From contig JARXKO010000059.1 of the NCBI GenBank assembly GCA_030271595.1, positions 1 through 8,558 on the forward strand: a stretch of DNA of 8,558 bases. Direction: 5' to 3'. The DNA is from Pseudomonadota bacterium (GTDB taxonomy: Bacteria > Pseudomonadota > Alphaproteobacteria > Sphingomonadales > Sphingomonadaceae). Positions 1-6,173 of this stretch are shown piece after piece (the first letter of the stretch is position 1; every line of letters begins with the position of its first letter). The notes under the pieces were generated by a model. The model worked only from the letters and a program-made list of their open reading frames with translations, ran no database searches and had not been told where the DNA came from. The translations under genes and the position numbers were made by a program.

Positions 1-646
1 AGACGATGTCTTCGTACTCGATCTCGGCTTCGGCCAGCGCGGTCTTTTCGACCGGGGACCACATCACCGGCTTGGCGCCGCGATAGAGCTGGCCGGTCTC
101 GGCGAACTTCATCAGTTCGGCGACGATCGTCCCCTCGGCCTTTGGCGCCATGGTCAGATAGGGCTTGTCCCACCGCGCGCCGACCCCGAGGCGTTTCAGC
201 TGCTCGCGCTGAACGTCGACCCAATGCTGGGCATAGGCCCGGCATTCGGCGCGAAACTCCTTGATCGGGACCTCGTCCTTGTTGAGCTTTTTCTTGCGGT
301 ATTGCTCCTCGACCTTCCATTCGATCGGCAGGCCGTGGCAGTCCCAGCCGGGAACGTAGGGCGCGTCCTTGCCGAGCAAGGTCTGGGTCCGCACGACCAT
401 GTCCTTGATCGCATGGTTGAGCGCATGGCCGACGTGAATGTCGCCATTGGCATAAGGCGGGCCGTCGTGAAAAATGAACTTGGCGCGCCCCGCGCGCGCC
501 GCGCGGGTCTGCTCGTACAGCCCGGCCGCTTCCCAGCGGGCAAGGATCGCCGGCTCCTTCTGCGGCAGTCCGGCCTTCATCGGAAAGTCTGTCCTGGGCA
601 GGAAGACGGTCGATCGGTAATCGGGTTTATCGGGCGCGTCGGACAT
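1..646 (-). CDS. ileS: Isoleucyl-tRNA synthetase, N-terminal part (cut by window edge)
   Basis: Class I aminoacyl-tRNA synthetase that charges tRNA-Ile with isoleucine in the cytoplasm; essential for translation. The reading frame is open from the ATG at 646-644 to base 1 and gives 215 residues, so roughly three quarters of a normal protein of over 900 residues lies outside the window. Visible landmarks are [15 protein letters not shown] (61-75), which contains the class I HIGH signature as HVGH at 71-74, then [14 protein letters not shown] (100-113) and [19 protein letters not shown] (193-211), which leads into the CP1 editing insertion. The KMSKS loop and zinc/anticodon regions are not visible. 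The opening with [20 protein letters not shown] fits the usual alphaproteobacterial IleS N-terminus and supports this ATG, although no clear Shine-Dalgarno sequence precedes it. It starts 40 bp after ribF and is probably co-transcribed with it. Confidence 0.97.
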   Translation of the reverse strand, partial: MSDAPDKPDYRSTVFLPRTDFPMKAGLPQKEPAILARWEAAGLYEQTRAARAGRAKFIFHDGPPYANGDIHVGHALNHAIKDMVVRTQTLLGKDAPYVPGWDCHGLPIEWKVEEQYRKKKLNKDEVPIKEFRAECRAYAQHWVDVQREQLKRLGVGARWDKPYLTMAPKAEGTIVAELMKFAETGQLYRGAKPVMWSPVEKTALAEAEIEYEDIV

Positions 647-686
647 TGGGGCGGCGTCTAACGGACGGGCGCCGGATTGCAACGGC

Positions 687-1613
687 TCAGGCGCTCAGGA
701 GCCTCCGCGCTTCGGCTTCGTCGGCGCGCATCTGCTCGGTGAGCGCGGCCAGACTGGCGAACTTTGCTTCATCGCGGAGGAAGGCGATCAAATCGACCTC
801 GATCATCCGTCCGTACAGGTCGCCGTCGAAATCGAAGATGAAGGCCTCGAGCAGCTCCTTGGGCGGCTCGAACATCGGCCGGATGCCTAGATTGGCGACT
901 CCCTCATGCTCGCTTCCGTCGTCGAGCCGGACCCGCACCGCATAGACCCCGTAGCGCGGCCGCTGATAATCGCCGAGCGCGACATTGGCGGTCGGATAGC
1001 CAAGCTCGCGCCCGCGCTGGTTGCCTTCCTCGACCACGCCTTCGATCGCGAACGGACGGGTCAGGAGCCTGGTCGCGGCGGCTATGTCGCCGACGATCAA
1101 CGCTTCGCGGATCCGGCCCGACGAGACCCGCTCGGCGCCCGCGCAAACAGGCCGCACCGTTTCGGCAATGACGCCGTGAACCGCTGCCAGTTCGGCGAGG
1201 AGCGCGACATCGCCGGCGCGGCCCCTGCCGAAGGTGAAGTCGTCGCCGGTCACGATCCCCGCCGCGGCGATGGCGCCGACGATGATCCGCTCGACGAAAT
1301 CCTCGGCCGTAGTGGCGGCCAAAGCGCGATCGAATTCGAACACCAGCATGGCGTCGGCGCCGGCGTGCGCGAAGAGCTGCTCGCGCTGGGCCAGGCTGGT
1401 CAGGCGGAAGGGGGGCGCGTCGGGCTTGAACAGGCGCACCGGATGGGGGTCGAACGTCGCAACGATCACTGGCCGCCGCTCGTGAAACCCCCGCTGGACC
1501 GCGCGCCCGACAACCGCTTGATGGCCGAGGTGAAAACCGTCGAAATTGCCCAGCGCGACGATGGCGTTGCGCAGCGCCTCGGGCACTGCATCGGCCGCGG
1601 ACAGACGAGTCAC
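687..1613 (-). CDS. ribF: Bifunctional riboflavin kinase / FAD synthetase
   Basis: Cytoplasmic enzyme that phosphorylates riboflavin to FMN and then adenylylates FMN to FAD. The 308 residues match the usual family length. The N-terminal nucleotidyltransferase domain shows [10 protein letters not shown] (22-31), TFDPHP (53-58) and SSGRIREAL (164-172, the ISSTRIR-type motif). The C-terminal kinase domain shows [11 protein letters not shown] (201-211, with the PTAN metal/nucleotide motif), GVYAVRV (222-228), NLGIRPMF (241-248; the family usually has RPTF, so Thr is replaced by Met here) and [14 protein letters not shown] (260-273). The start is GTG at 1613-1611, which overlaps the TGA of the upstream dipeptidase gene in a GTGA arrangement. 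With no clear Shine-Dalgarno sequence, this suggests translational coupling. ileS follows 40 bp downstream, and ribF next to ileS is a common bacterial arrangement. Confidence 0.97.
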   Translation of the reverse strand: MTRLSAADAVPEALRNAIVALGNFDGFHLGHQAVVGRAVQRGFHERRPVIVATFDPHPVRLFKPDAPPFRLTSLAQREQLFAHAGADAMLVFEFDRALAATTAEDFVERIIVGAIAAAGIVTGDDFTFGRGRAGDVALLAELAAVHGVIAETVRPVCAGAERVSSGRIREALIVGDIAAATRLLTRPFAIEGVVEEGNQRGRELGYPTANVALGDYQRPRYGVYAVRVRLDDGSEHEGVANLGIRPMFEPPKELLEAFIFDFDGDLYGRMIEVDLIAFLRDEAKFASLAALTEQMRADEAEARRLLSA

Positions 1614-2845
1614 CGGGCGGACGTGAGGTTGATCTGGCCCAATGGCCTCAATCCGGCGGCGATCACGCGCAGCGCGTTGCCGCCCATCGCCGCCCGGATT
1701 TCATCCACGCTAAACCCTTCATCCATCAGCGCCTGTGTAATTTGCACCAGCTGCGAGGTGTCGAAGCGCATCGTGGTCGCGCCGTCGAAATCGCTGCCCA
1801 GCGCGACATATTGAATCCCGACCAGATCGCGGACATGGCGCATCGCCTTGGCCGCTGCCCGCGGCGAAGTGCCGCAGATCGCCGCGTCCCAATAGCCGAT
1901 CCCGATCACCCCGCCGGTGCGGGCGATTCCCCGGATTTCATCGTCGGTGAGGTTGCGGTTGACCTTGCACGTCGCCTGAACCCCGCCGTGACTGGAGACC
2001 ACGGGACGACGGGCCATGGCCAGGACATCGGCGACACAGGAGTGACTGCAATGGGCGACGTCGACGATCATGCCCATGTCTTCCATTCGCCGCACGACCT
2101 GGCGGCCGAAAGGCGTCAACCCGCCCTTTGCTTCGCCGTGCATCGACCCCGCGACCTCATTGTCGAAAAAGTGGGTCAGGCTCGCCATGCGGAAGCCCGC
2201 TTTGTACAGTCGGTCGACATTGCCGAGCTTGCCTTCAAGATCGTGGAGTCCCTCCACGCTGAGCATCGCTCCGACCGGGCGCCCGCCGGGCTCCGCGGCA
2301 CGGCGCCGAAGCAGGTCGGCAAGGCTTGGGTCTCCGGCCACCTTGACGAGCGCGCCCTTCGAGCGGCGCACTGCATCGTCGAGCTTGGCAGCGTGAAATA
2401 GCGAGCGCTGGAGCAGTGACGACCAGGTCGCGATCGGTTGCAGCTGAACGACGGCGATCTCGCTGATGTCGTCGCGCGCGCCGGCGCTGTTGCGATCATA
2501 GTTGAGCCCGTGCGGCGACTTGGTCACCGAGGAGAAGACCTGCAACGCGACATTGCCCTGCTCGAGGCGCGGCAGGTCGACATGGCCCCAGCCGCCGCGG
2601 GACAACAGGTCACGCTTCCACATCAGGCTGTCGGCATGCAGATCGACGATCGTCAGGGTGCGGTGAAGCGCCTCGGCTTGGGCGCTGACCGGGATCAGCG
2701 GCTTGCCGTCGATGCGGTTGTATCCGGCGCCGAGCCGCCCGGGAAGGAAGTGGAACACGGCGAGCAGCGAGATTCCGACGAGCGCGACGAGCAGGAGGAT
2801 CAAGCGGCGCGTCCGTGAGCGCCGGGTGAATTGGCGGGTGGTCAT
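1610..2845 (-). CDS. Membrane-anchored dipeptidase, peptidase family M19
   Basis: Zinc-dependent dipeptidase of the renal dipeptidase (M19) family, which hydrolyses dipeptides and in some members D-amino-acid-containing ones; the substrate here is unknown. The chosen ATG at 2845 gives 411 residues. The basic N-terminus (RQFTRRSRTRR) is followed by one hydrophobic segment at about 15-34 with no obvious signal-peptidase site, so I infer a signal anchor with the catalytic domain in the periplasm. Predicted binuclear zinc ligands are all present: H70 and D72 in VDLHADS, E199 in LSVEG, H265 in VDVAHCSHS, H286 in VVSSHGG, and the DFDG aspartate (D352) in LGSDFDG. The frame stays open upstream to a start at 2953, but that adds 36 Arg/Lys-rich residues before the anchor and reads into the rpsM promoter, so I reject it. 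The gene appears to lead the operon with ribF and ileS. Confidence 0.9.
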   Translation of the reverse strand: MTTRQFTRRSRTRRLILLLVALVGISLLAVFHFLPGRLGAGYNRIDGKPLIPVSAQAEALHRTLTIVDLHADSLMWKRDLLSRGGWGHVDLPRLEQGNVALQVFSSVTKSPHGLNYDRNSAGARDDISEIAVVQLQPIATWSSLLQRSLFHAAKLDDAVRRSKGALVKVAGDPSLADLLRRRAAEPGGRPVGAMLSVEGLHDLEGKLGNVDRLYKAGFRMASLTHFFDNEVAGSMHGEAKGGLTPFGRQVVRRMEDMGMIVDVAHCSHSCVADVLAMARRPVVSSHGGVQATCKVNRNLTDDEIRGIARTGGVIGIGYWDAAICGTSPRAAAKAMRHVRDLVGIQYVALGSDFDGATTMRFDTSQLVQITQALMDEGFSVDEIRAAMGGNALRVIAAGLRPLGQINLTSAR

Positions 2846-2888
2846 CGGCCGTGGGGTAACCCGGCGGTTCGATTTGTCCAGCCGCCGC

Positions 2889-2917
2889 TTGACTCCCAGT
2901 CGTGCAAATCCTATTTC
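2889..2917 (+). promoter_or_regulatory. Putative sigma70 promoter for the rpsM-rpsK-rpoA operon
   Basis: TTGACT at 2889-2894 and TATTTC at 2912-2917 are separated by exactly 17 bp. The -35 is preceded by C, giving CTTGAC, the form common in alphaproteobacterial promoters. It lies in the divergent gap between the dipeptidase gene and rpsM, in the correct orientation. Start of transcription would fall near 2924, leaving a leader of about 115 nt before rpsM. The call rests on sequence match only. Confidence 0.6.
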
Positions 2918-3025
2918 CAGTCCATCCCGTTTCTCCGGTTTCCGGCGGCGCATTCGTGCGTGCGTCGGTTTTTCGTTTGGATCGGGCCACTAGCGACGAG
3001 ATGGGCATCACGCCCGTGGAGCTAC

Positions 3026-3032
3026 AGAAGGA
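3026..3032 (+). promoter_or_regulatory. Ribosome-binding site of rpsM
   Basis: AGAAGGA lies 6 nt before the ATG at 3039 and is a good match to the anti-Shine-Dalgarno sequence. It fixes the rpsM start and argues against the longer open frames that begin at 2902 and 3001. Confidence 0.75.
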
Positions 3033-3038
3033 TAAAGA

Positions 3039-3407
3039 ATGGCACGGATCGCCGGGGTCAACATCCCCACCAACAAGCGCGTTGAAATCGCGCTCACTTA
3101 CATCCACGGAATCGGCCGCACGACCGCCAAGCAGATCACCGACAAGCTCGGCATCGCCGCGGAAAAGCGCGTCCAGGACCTGACCGACCAGGAAGTTCTC
3201 CACATTCGCGAGGAAATCGACCGCGACCACAGCGTCGAGGGCGACCTTCGCCGCGAGACCGCGATGAACATCAAGCGCCTGATGGACCTCGCCTGCTATC
3301 GCGGCCTGCGCCACCGCAAGGGCCTTCCGGTCCGTGGCCAGCGGACCCATACCAATGCGCGTACCCGCAAGGGCAAGCCCAAGCCGATCGCCGGCAAGAA
3401 GAAGTAG
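3039..3407 (+). CDS. rpsM: 30S ribosomal protein S13 (uS13)
   Basis: Small-subunit head protein that contacts 16S rRNA and forms part of the inter-subunit bridges and the P-site tRNA contacts. The 122-residue product starts [14 protein letters not shown], has the conserved YIHGIG (22-27) helix-turn region, and ends with the basic tail [24 protein letters not shown] followed by [10 protein letters not shown], all typical of bacterial S13. It has a good Shine-Dalgarno sequence. It is the first gene of a short alpha-type operon with rpsK 101 bp downstream. Here it has its own promoter region and a divergent neighbour instead of secY/adk immediately upstream. Its stop codon lies at the edge of a long inverted repeat. 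Confidence 0.99.
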   Translation: MARIAGVNIPTNKRVEIALTYIHGIGRTTAKQITDKLGIAAEKRVQDLTDQEVLHIREEIDRDHSVEGDLRRETAMNIKRLMDLACYRGLRHRKGLPVRGQRTHTNARTRKGKPKPIAGKKK

Positions 3408-3444
3408 CAGCAGCAATCCGGGGGATTGCTGCGCCACTTCTTCT
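3397..3444 (+). repeat. Long two-part hairpin spanning the rpsM stop codon
   Basis: An inner perfect 10-bp inverted repeat (GCAGCAATCC at 3410-3419, GGATTGCTGC at 3423-3432) closes a GGG loop. It is flanked by an outer perfect 9-bp repeat (AGAAGAAGT at 3397-3405, ACTTCTTCT at 3436-3444), with a 4/3-nt internal loop between the two stems. The rpsM TAG at 3405-3407 sits at the inside end of the outer left arm. No T-run follows, so it is not a standard intrinsic terminator. A role in mRNA processing, stability or attenuation is inference. Confidence 0.75.
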
Positions 3445-3463
3445 CCGCCGGATGGCGTTGAGG

Positions 3464-3483
3464 GAAGGGCGCGACGCTCCTTC
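3464..3483 (+). repeat. Second hairpin in the rpsM-rpsK gap
   Basis: GAAGG (3464-3468) pairs with CCTTC (3479-3483), and GCG (3469-3471) with CGC (3475-3477). This gives an 8-bp stem with one bulged T at 3478 and a CGA loop. It lies 14 nt upstream of the rpsK Shine-Dalgarno sequence and has no T-run after it. Confidence 0.5.
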
Positions 3484-3508
3484 GACCAACGAGATTTAGG
3501 ATATATTC

Positions 3509-3898
3509 ATGGCTCAAGCACCGCAGCGCCTCCGCCGCCGGGAGCGCAAGAACATCAGCTCCGGCGTCGCCCATGTGAACGCCAGCTTCAACAATACAAT
3601 GATCACCATCACCGATGCCCAGGGCAATGCAATCGCCTGGAGCAGCGCCGGGACGATGGGCTTCAAGGGCAGCCGCAAGTCGACTCCCTATGCCGCCCAA
3701 GTCGCCGCCGAGGACGCGGGCAAGAAAGCCGCCGAACACGGCGTGCGCACGCTCGAAGTTGAAGTGAAGGGCCCCGGCTCGGGCCGCGAAAGCGCGCTTC
3801 GGGCATTGCAAGCGGTCGGCTTCACCATCACCTCGATCCGCGACGTGACCCCGATCCCGCACAACGGCGTGCGCCCGTCAAAGCGCCGCCGAGTCTAA
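3509..3898 (+). CDS. rpsK: 30S ribosomal protein S11 (uS11)
   Basis: Platform protein of the 30S subunit that contacts 16S rRNA near the E site and helps shape the mRNA exit region. The 129 residues are normal length. Conserved blocks include [21 protein letters not shown] (19-39), [20 protein letters not shown] (45-64), [15 protein letters not shown] (86-100) and the C-terminal [16 protein letters not shown]. Most bacterial S11 proteins have Cys after PHNG, where this one has Val. AGGA at 3498-3501 lies 7 nt before the ATG. It is the second gene of the operon and is followed by a 96-bp hairpin-rich gap before rpoA. Confidence 0.99.
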   Translation: MAQAPQRLRRRERKNISSGVAHVNASFNNTMITITDAQGNAIAWSSAGTMGFKGSRKSTPYAAQVAAEDAGKKAAEHGVRTLEVEVKGPGSGRESALRALQAVGFTITSIRDVTPIPHNGVRPSKRRRV

Positions 3899-3910
3899 AT
3901 TTCGAATCCG

Positions 3911-3937
3911 CGTTCCCGCCGCCGCGGGAATGACGAA
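3911..3937. repeat. REP-like palindromic repeat unit in the rpsK-rpoA gap
   Basis: TTCCCGC (3913-3919) and GCGGGAA (3924-3930) form a 7-bp stem around CGCC, followed by TGACGAA. On the opposite strand this reads TTCGTCATTCCCGCGGCGGC. That has the form of the dispersed ATTCCCGC..GCGGGAA repeats found in many Proteobacteria, whose spurious translation gives VIPAxAG-type peptides; here the minus frame reads [11 protein letters not shown]. Only one copy lies in the window, so dispersal cannot be shown here. Confidence 0.6.
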
Positions 3938-3952
3938 AAACTTTTGAACCAC

Positions 3953-3977
3953 GGGAGTGGCGGACGCGCTCACTCCC
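3953..3977 (+). repeat. Hairpin just upstream of the rpoA ribosome-binding site
   Basis: GGGAGTG (3953-3959) and CACTCCC (3971-3977) are perfect 7-bp arms. Inside them, GCG (3960-3962) can pair with CGC (3967-3969), with T3970 bulged. The stem ends 6 nt before the AAGGAAG at 3984-3990, so in the mRNA it would abut the rpoA initiation region. Confidence 0.55.
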
Positions 3978-3994
3978 ACTGCCAAGGAAGAAAA

Positions 3995-5074
3995 ATGGCC
4001 GTCAACGCAAAGAACTGGCAGGAACTCAAGAAGCCCAATTCGCTCGAAAAGAAGCAGTCGGGCGGCGATTCTCGCGCGCGCGGCGTGTTCGTCGCCGAGC
4101 CGCTCGAGCGCGGCTTTGGAATGACGCTTGGCAACTCGCTCCGCCGGGTGCTTCTGAGCTCGCTCCAGGGCGCCGCCGTGACCTCGATGAAGATCGACGG
4201 GGTGCTCCATGAGTTCTCGAGCCTGGCCGGCGTCCGCGAGGACGTCACCGACATCGTCCTCAACATCAAGAAGCTGGCGCTCAAGATGGAAGGCGAAGGC
4301 CCCAAGCGCCTTCACCTCAGTGCGACCGGCCCGGCCGAAGTCACCGCCGGGATGATCGCCACCAGCGGCGATATCGAGGTCACCAATCCCGACCTCGTCA
4401 TCTGCCACCTCGACGACGGCGCCAACCTCAACATGGAACTGACGGTCGACGTCGGCAAAGGCTATCAGCCCGCCGCCGCCAACCGCCCGGCCGACGCGCC
4501 GATTGGCCTCATCCCGGTCGATGCGCTGTACAGCCCCGTGCGCCAGGTCGCCTACAAGGTCGAAAACACTCGGGTCGGACAGGAGCTCGATTACGACAAG
4601 CTCACCCTGACCATCGAGACCGACGGCACGGTCCCGCCCGAAGACGCGCTCGGCTTCGCCGCCCGCATCCTCCAGGACCAGCTGCAATTGTTCGTCCACT
4701 TCGACGACAGCCAGATCCGCATGGCGGCAAGCCCGATGATCGGCGCCGCCGCCGCGCCGATGGGCGATATGGCTGGGTCCACCACCGACACCAACCAGCT
4801 CAACCGCTATCTGCTCAAGAAGGTCGACGAACTCGAGCTCAGCGTGCGCAGCGCCAATTGCCTCAAGAACGACAACATCATCTACATCGGCGACCTCGTC
4901 CAGAAGACCGAGGCGGAGATGCTGCGGACCCCGAACTTCGGCCGCAAGTCGCTCAATGAGATCAAGGAAGTCCTCGCCTCCATGGGCCTTCGCCTGGGCA
5001 TGGACATCCCCGGCTGGCCGCCCGAGAATATCGAGGAAATGGCCAAGAAGCTCGAACAGGAACTGTTGGGCTAG
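3995..5074 (+). CDS. rpoA: DNA-directed RNA polymerase subunit alpha
   Basis: The alpha subunit dimerises to nucleate RNA polymerase assembly, and its C-terminal domain contacts UP elements and activators. The chosen ATG at 3995, preceded by AAGGAAG at 3984-3990, gives 359 residues. An upstream in-frame ATG at 3944 adds only non-conserved residues from the hairpin region. The N-terminal domain shows the dimerisation helix [21 protein letters not shown] (42-62) and [18 protein letters not shown] (67-84). A Gly/Ala/Thr-rich linker spans about 247-268. The C-terminal domain carries [10 protein letters not shown] (282-291), with R285 and N288 matching the DNA-contacting R265 and N268 of E. coli, then [20 protein letters not shown] (297-316) and [13 protein letters not shown] (324-336). 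It is the last gene of this operon: an intrinsic terminator follows directly and rplQ is absent. Confidence 0.98.
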   Translation: MAVNAKNWQELKKPNSLEKKQSGGDSRARGVFVAEPLERGFGMTLGNSLRRVLLSSLQGAAVTSMKIDGVLHEFSSLAGVREDVTDIVLNIKKLALKMEGEGPKRLHLSATGPAEVTAGMIATSGDIEVTNPDLVICHLDDGANLNMELTVDVGKGYQPAAANRPADAPIGLIPVDALYSPVRQVAYKVENTRVGQELDYDKLTLTIETDGTVPPEDALGFAARILQDQLQLFVHFDDSQIRMAASPMIGAAAAPMGDMAGSTTDTNQLNRYLLKKVDELELSVRSANCLKNDNIIYIGDLVQKTEAEMLRTPNFGRKSLNEIKEVLASMGLRLGMDIPGWPPENIEEMAKKLEQELLG

Positions 5075-5099
5075 TCGCTGCAACAGAAGCAAAACAAAG

Positions 5100-5128
5100 G
5101 GGCGGTCCGTTTTCGGGCCGCCCTTTTT
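5100..5128 (+). terminator. Intrinsic terminator after rpoA
   Basis: GGGCGGTCCG (5100-5109) pairs with CGGGCCGCCC (5114-5123) through 10 bp, one of them a G-T wobble, around a TTTT loop. Five T residues follow (5124-5128), and an A-rich stretch precedes the stem. It begins 25 bp after the rpoA stop, so it ends the operon before any rplQ gene. Confidence 0.92.
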
Positions 5129-5318
5129 CGTTCTGCTAGCCGCTTCGGTAAATCGATTCATTAAATCGTCTGGGCGGGAGCAACGAATTTAGCCATCGAC
5201 GGTTTCAGCTTCGCCAGAATCGGGCAGGTGTGGCCGAATCCACCATGTCTTGTTCCTGTGCCTGTGCAGGTCATTGCAGGCCGTCTCACAGCGCCCCCGC
5301 ACTGGCTGGAGAAGCATC

Positions 5319-5921
5319 ATGAAACACATACTTTGTGCCTCTGCTCTTACGTTTGCACTGACCGCAATTGGTACCGCTGCTCCGGCCTCGGCTGCTGTGG
5401 CACGCAATTATGATTGTGCCAAAGCGGGGAACGCCGATAAATCAATCTGCAAATCCGCTGCCGCCAAGGCCGCCAAGGTCGCCGACAAAGCCGCCAGGGA
5501 CAGTAAAAAGGCTGCCGACAAGGTCGCTAAGGACAATGCCAGGACCGCCCAAAAAGTCGCTCGCGCTACCGCCAAGACGGCGAAGCAGAGCACCAAGGCG
5601 ACGACCATGGCCGCGGCTGCGGCCAAGTCTCCGCGGACTTATGATTGCGCGAAAGCCGGGAATGCCAACAAGGCGCAGTGCAGGACTGCGGTCGCACAGG
5701 CCAAGCCCGCTGTCGCATCGGCGTCACCATCGCAGAAGAGCGCGAAGGGCGGACTGATGTCCTGGTTGCATCGCGCGCCGGCGGCGAAGGCCGGCTCACA
5801 GACTGCCGAAAACAGCAATGCTTCGGGGGCGATAGCCGAATGCAAGGATGGGCTATTCAGTCACGCGGCTCGTCGCGATGGCGCCTGCTCGCGTCACGGC
5901 GGCGTGATGAAGTGGCTGTAA
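5319..5921 (+). CDS. Secreted Lys/Ala-rich protein with DUF3761-like C-terminus
   Basis: A 200-residue exported protein of unknown function. Residues 1-25 form a clear signal peptide (MKHILC, a hydrophobic core, then PASA), with likely cleavage after A25. The mature part has a motif found twice, YDCAKAGNADKSICKSA (31-47) and YDCAKAGNANKAQCRTA (108-124). These are separated by about 55 residues of Lys/Ala-rich sequence predicted to be helical, much like a histone H1 tail. A second linker (125-170) leads to CKDGLFSHAARRDGACSRHGGVMKW (175-199), which resembles the DUF3761 pattern CxDGxxS..xGxCSxHGGVxxW. The mature protein has six cysteines in three spaced pairs (33/44, 110/121, 175/190), which I infer form disulfides in the periplasm. 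GGAGAAG at 5308-5314 supports the ATG at 5319. It stands alone after the rpoA terminator. Confidence 0.82.
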   Translation: MKHILCASALTFALTAIGTAAPASAAVARNYDCAKAGNADKSICKSAAAKAAKVADKAARDSKKAADKVAKDNARTAQKVARATAKTAKQSTKATTMAAAAAKSPRTYDCAKAGNANKAQCRTAVAQAKPAVASASPSQKSAKGGLMSWLHRAPAAKAGSQTAENSNASGAIAECKDGLFSHAARRDGACSRHGGVMKWL

Positions 5922-6075
5922 GTCAAATTTGATCGATTGCGGAAGGGAACGGGTCGCCCGCGCAAGGCGGCCCATTTCTTCCCCGTTGTGGGACTGAAGA
6001 GGGCATCGACGCTCGCCAATTCGCAATGAAACGGGCGGACGATTCATTTTCGATAGTCCTTCGGGTGGTGAATCC

Positions 6076-6098
6076 GTTGGAGGCAGATTGCCTCCAGC
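6076..6098 (+). repeat. Perfect hairpin upstream of the J-like gene
   Basis: GGAGGCA (6079-6085) and TGCCTCC (6089-6095) are perfect arms around a GAT loop. They extend outward by T-A, T-G and G-C pairs to about 10 bp. No T-run follows. It lies in the 252-bp gap 5922-6173, about 75 bp before the next start codon, and could be a 5' leader element or part of the preceding transcript's 3' end. In the rest of that gap I see only a short CGGG/CCCG dyad at about 5948-5958, and no confident promoter. Confidence 0.5.
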
Positions 6099-6173
6099 TT
6101 GCGCCCGGCCGAGCTGGCTTTGCCCGCCGAAAAGGAGAAGACTTTGACTTCTCTTGGGCGGGGGAAATTGACC

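Noticed and set aside
224..661. 145-codon plus-strand frame opposite ileS
   Set aside because: The opposite strand encodes IleS with HIGH-type and DGPPYANG motifs; this frame has no independent support.
906..1814. 302-codon plus-strand frame opposite ribF and the dipeptidase end
   Set aside because: It is a shadow of two confidently identified minus-strand genes, with Arg/Asp/His-rich composition and no recognisable domain.
2845..2953. Upstream extension of the dipeptidase to a start at 2953
   Set aside because: The added residues are Arg/Lys-rich, precede a normal signal-anchor start, and would be encoded within the rpsM promoter.
3001..3183. Upstream reading frame starting ATGGGCATC and overlapping rpsM out of frame
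   Set aside because: No Shine-Dalgarno sequence precedes it and most of its product is an out-of-frame reading of rpsM. The short GGGC/GCCC dyad explains the sequence at least as well.
2610..3437. 275-codon minus-strand frame spanning rpsM, the promoter gap and the dipeptidase N-terminus
   Set aside because: It crosses two real genes and the divergent promoter and changes character along its length. Its part over the dipeptidase is merely another frame of that gene.
3397..3444. Intrinsic terminator between rpsM and rpsK
   Set aside because: The stem is strong, but the right side continues CCGCCGG with no T-run, and rpsK and rpoA lie downstream with no obvious promoter of their own.
3878..5161. 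427-codon open frame on the minus strand opposite rpoA
   Set aside because: It is antisense to an unmistakable rpoA, its product is His/Asp/Val-rich with no family resemblance, and such long antisense frames are expected in high-GC genes with strong third-position bias. Its start lies beyond the terminator, and its end reads the REP-like repeat as [11 protein letters not shown].
5148..5169. AT-rich CGATT/AATCG dyad after the rpoA terminator as an operator
   Set aside because: The arms are only 5 bp and no promoter could be placed next to it.
5130..5310. A hidden rplQ or small gene between the rpoA terminator and the DUF3761-like gene
   Set aside because: No frame long enough for L17 exists there, and the short frames on both strands have no family resemblance or ribosome-binding site that I can support.
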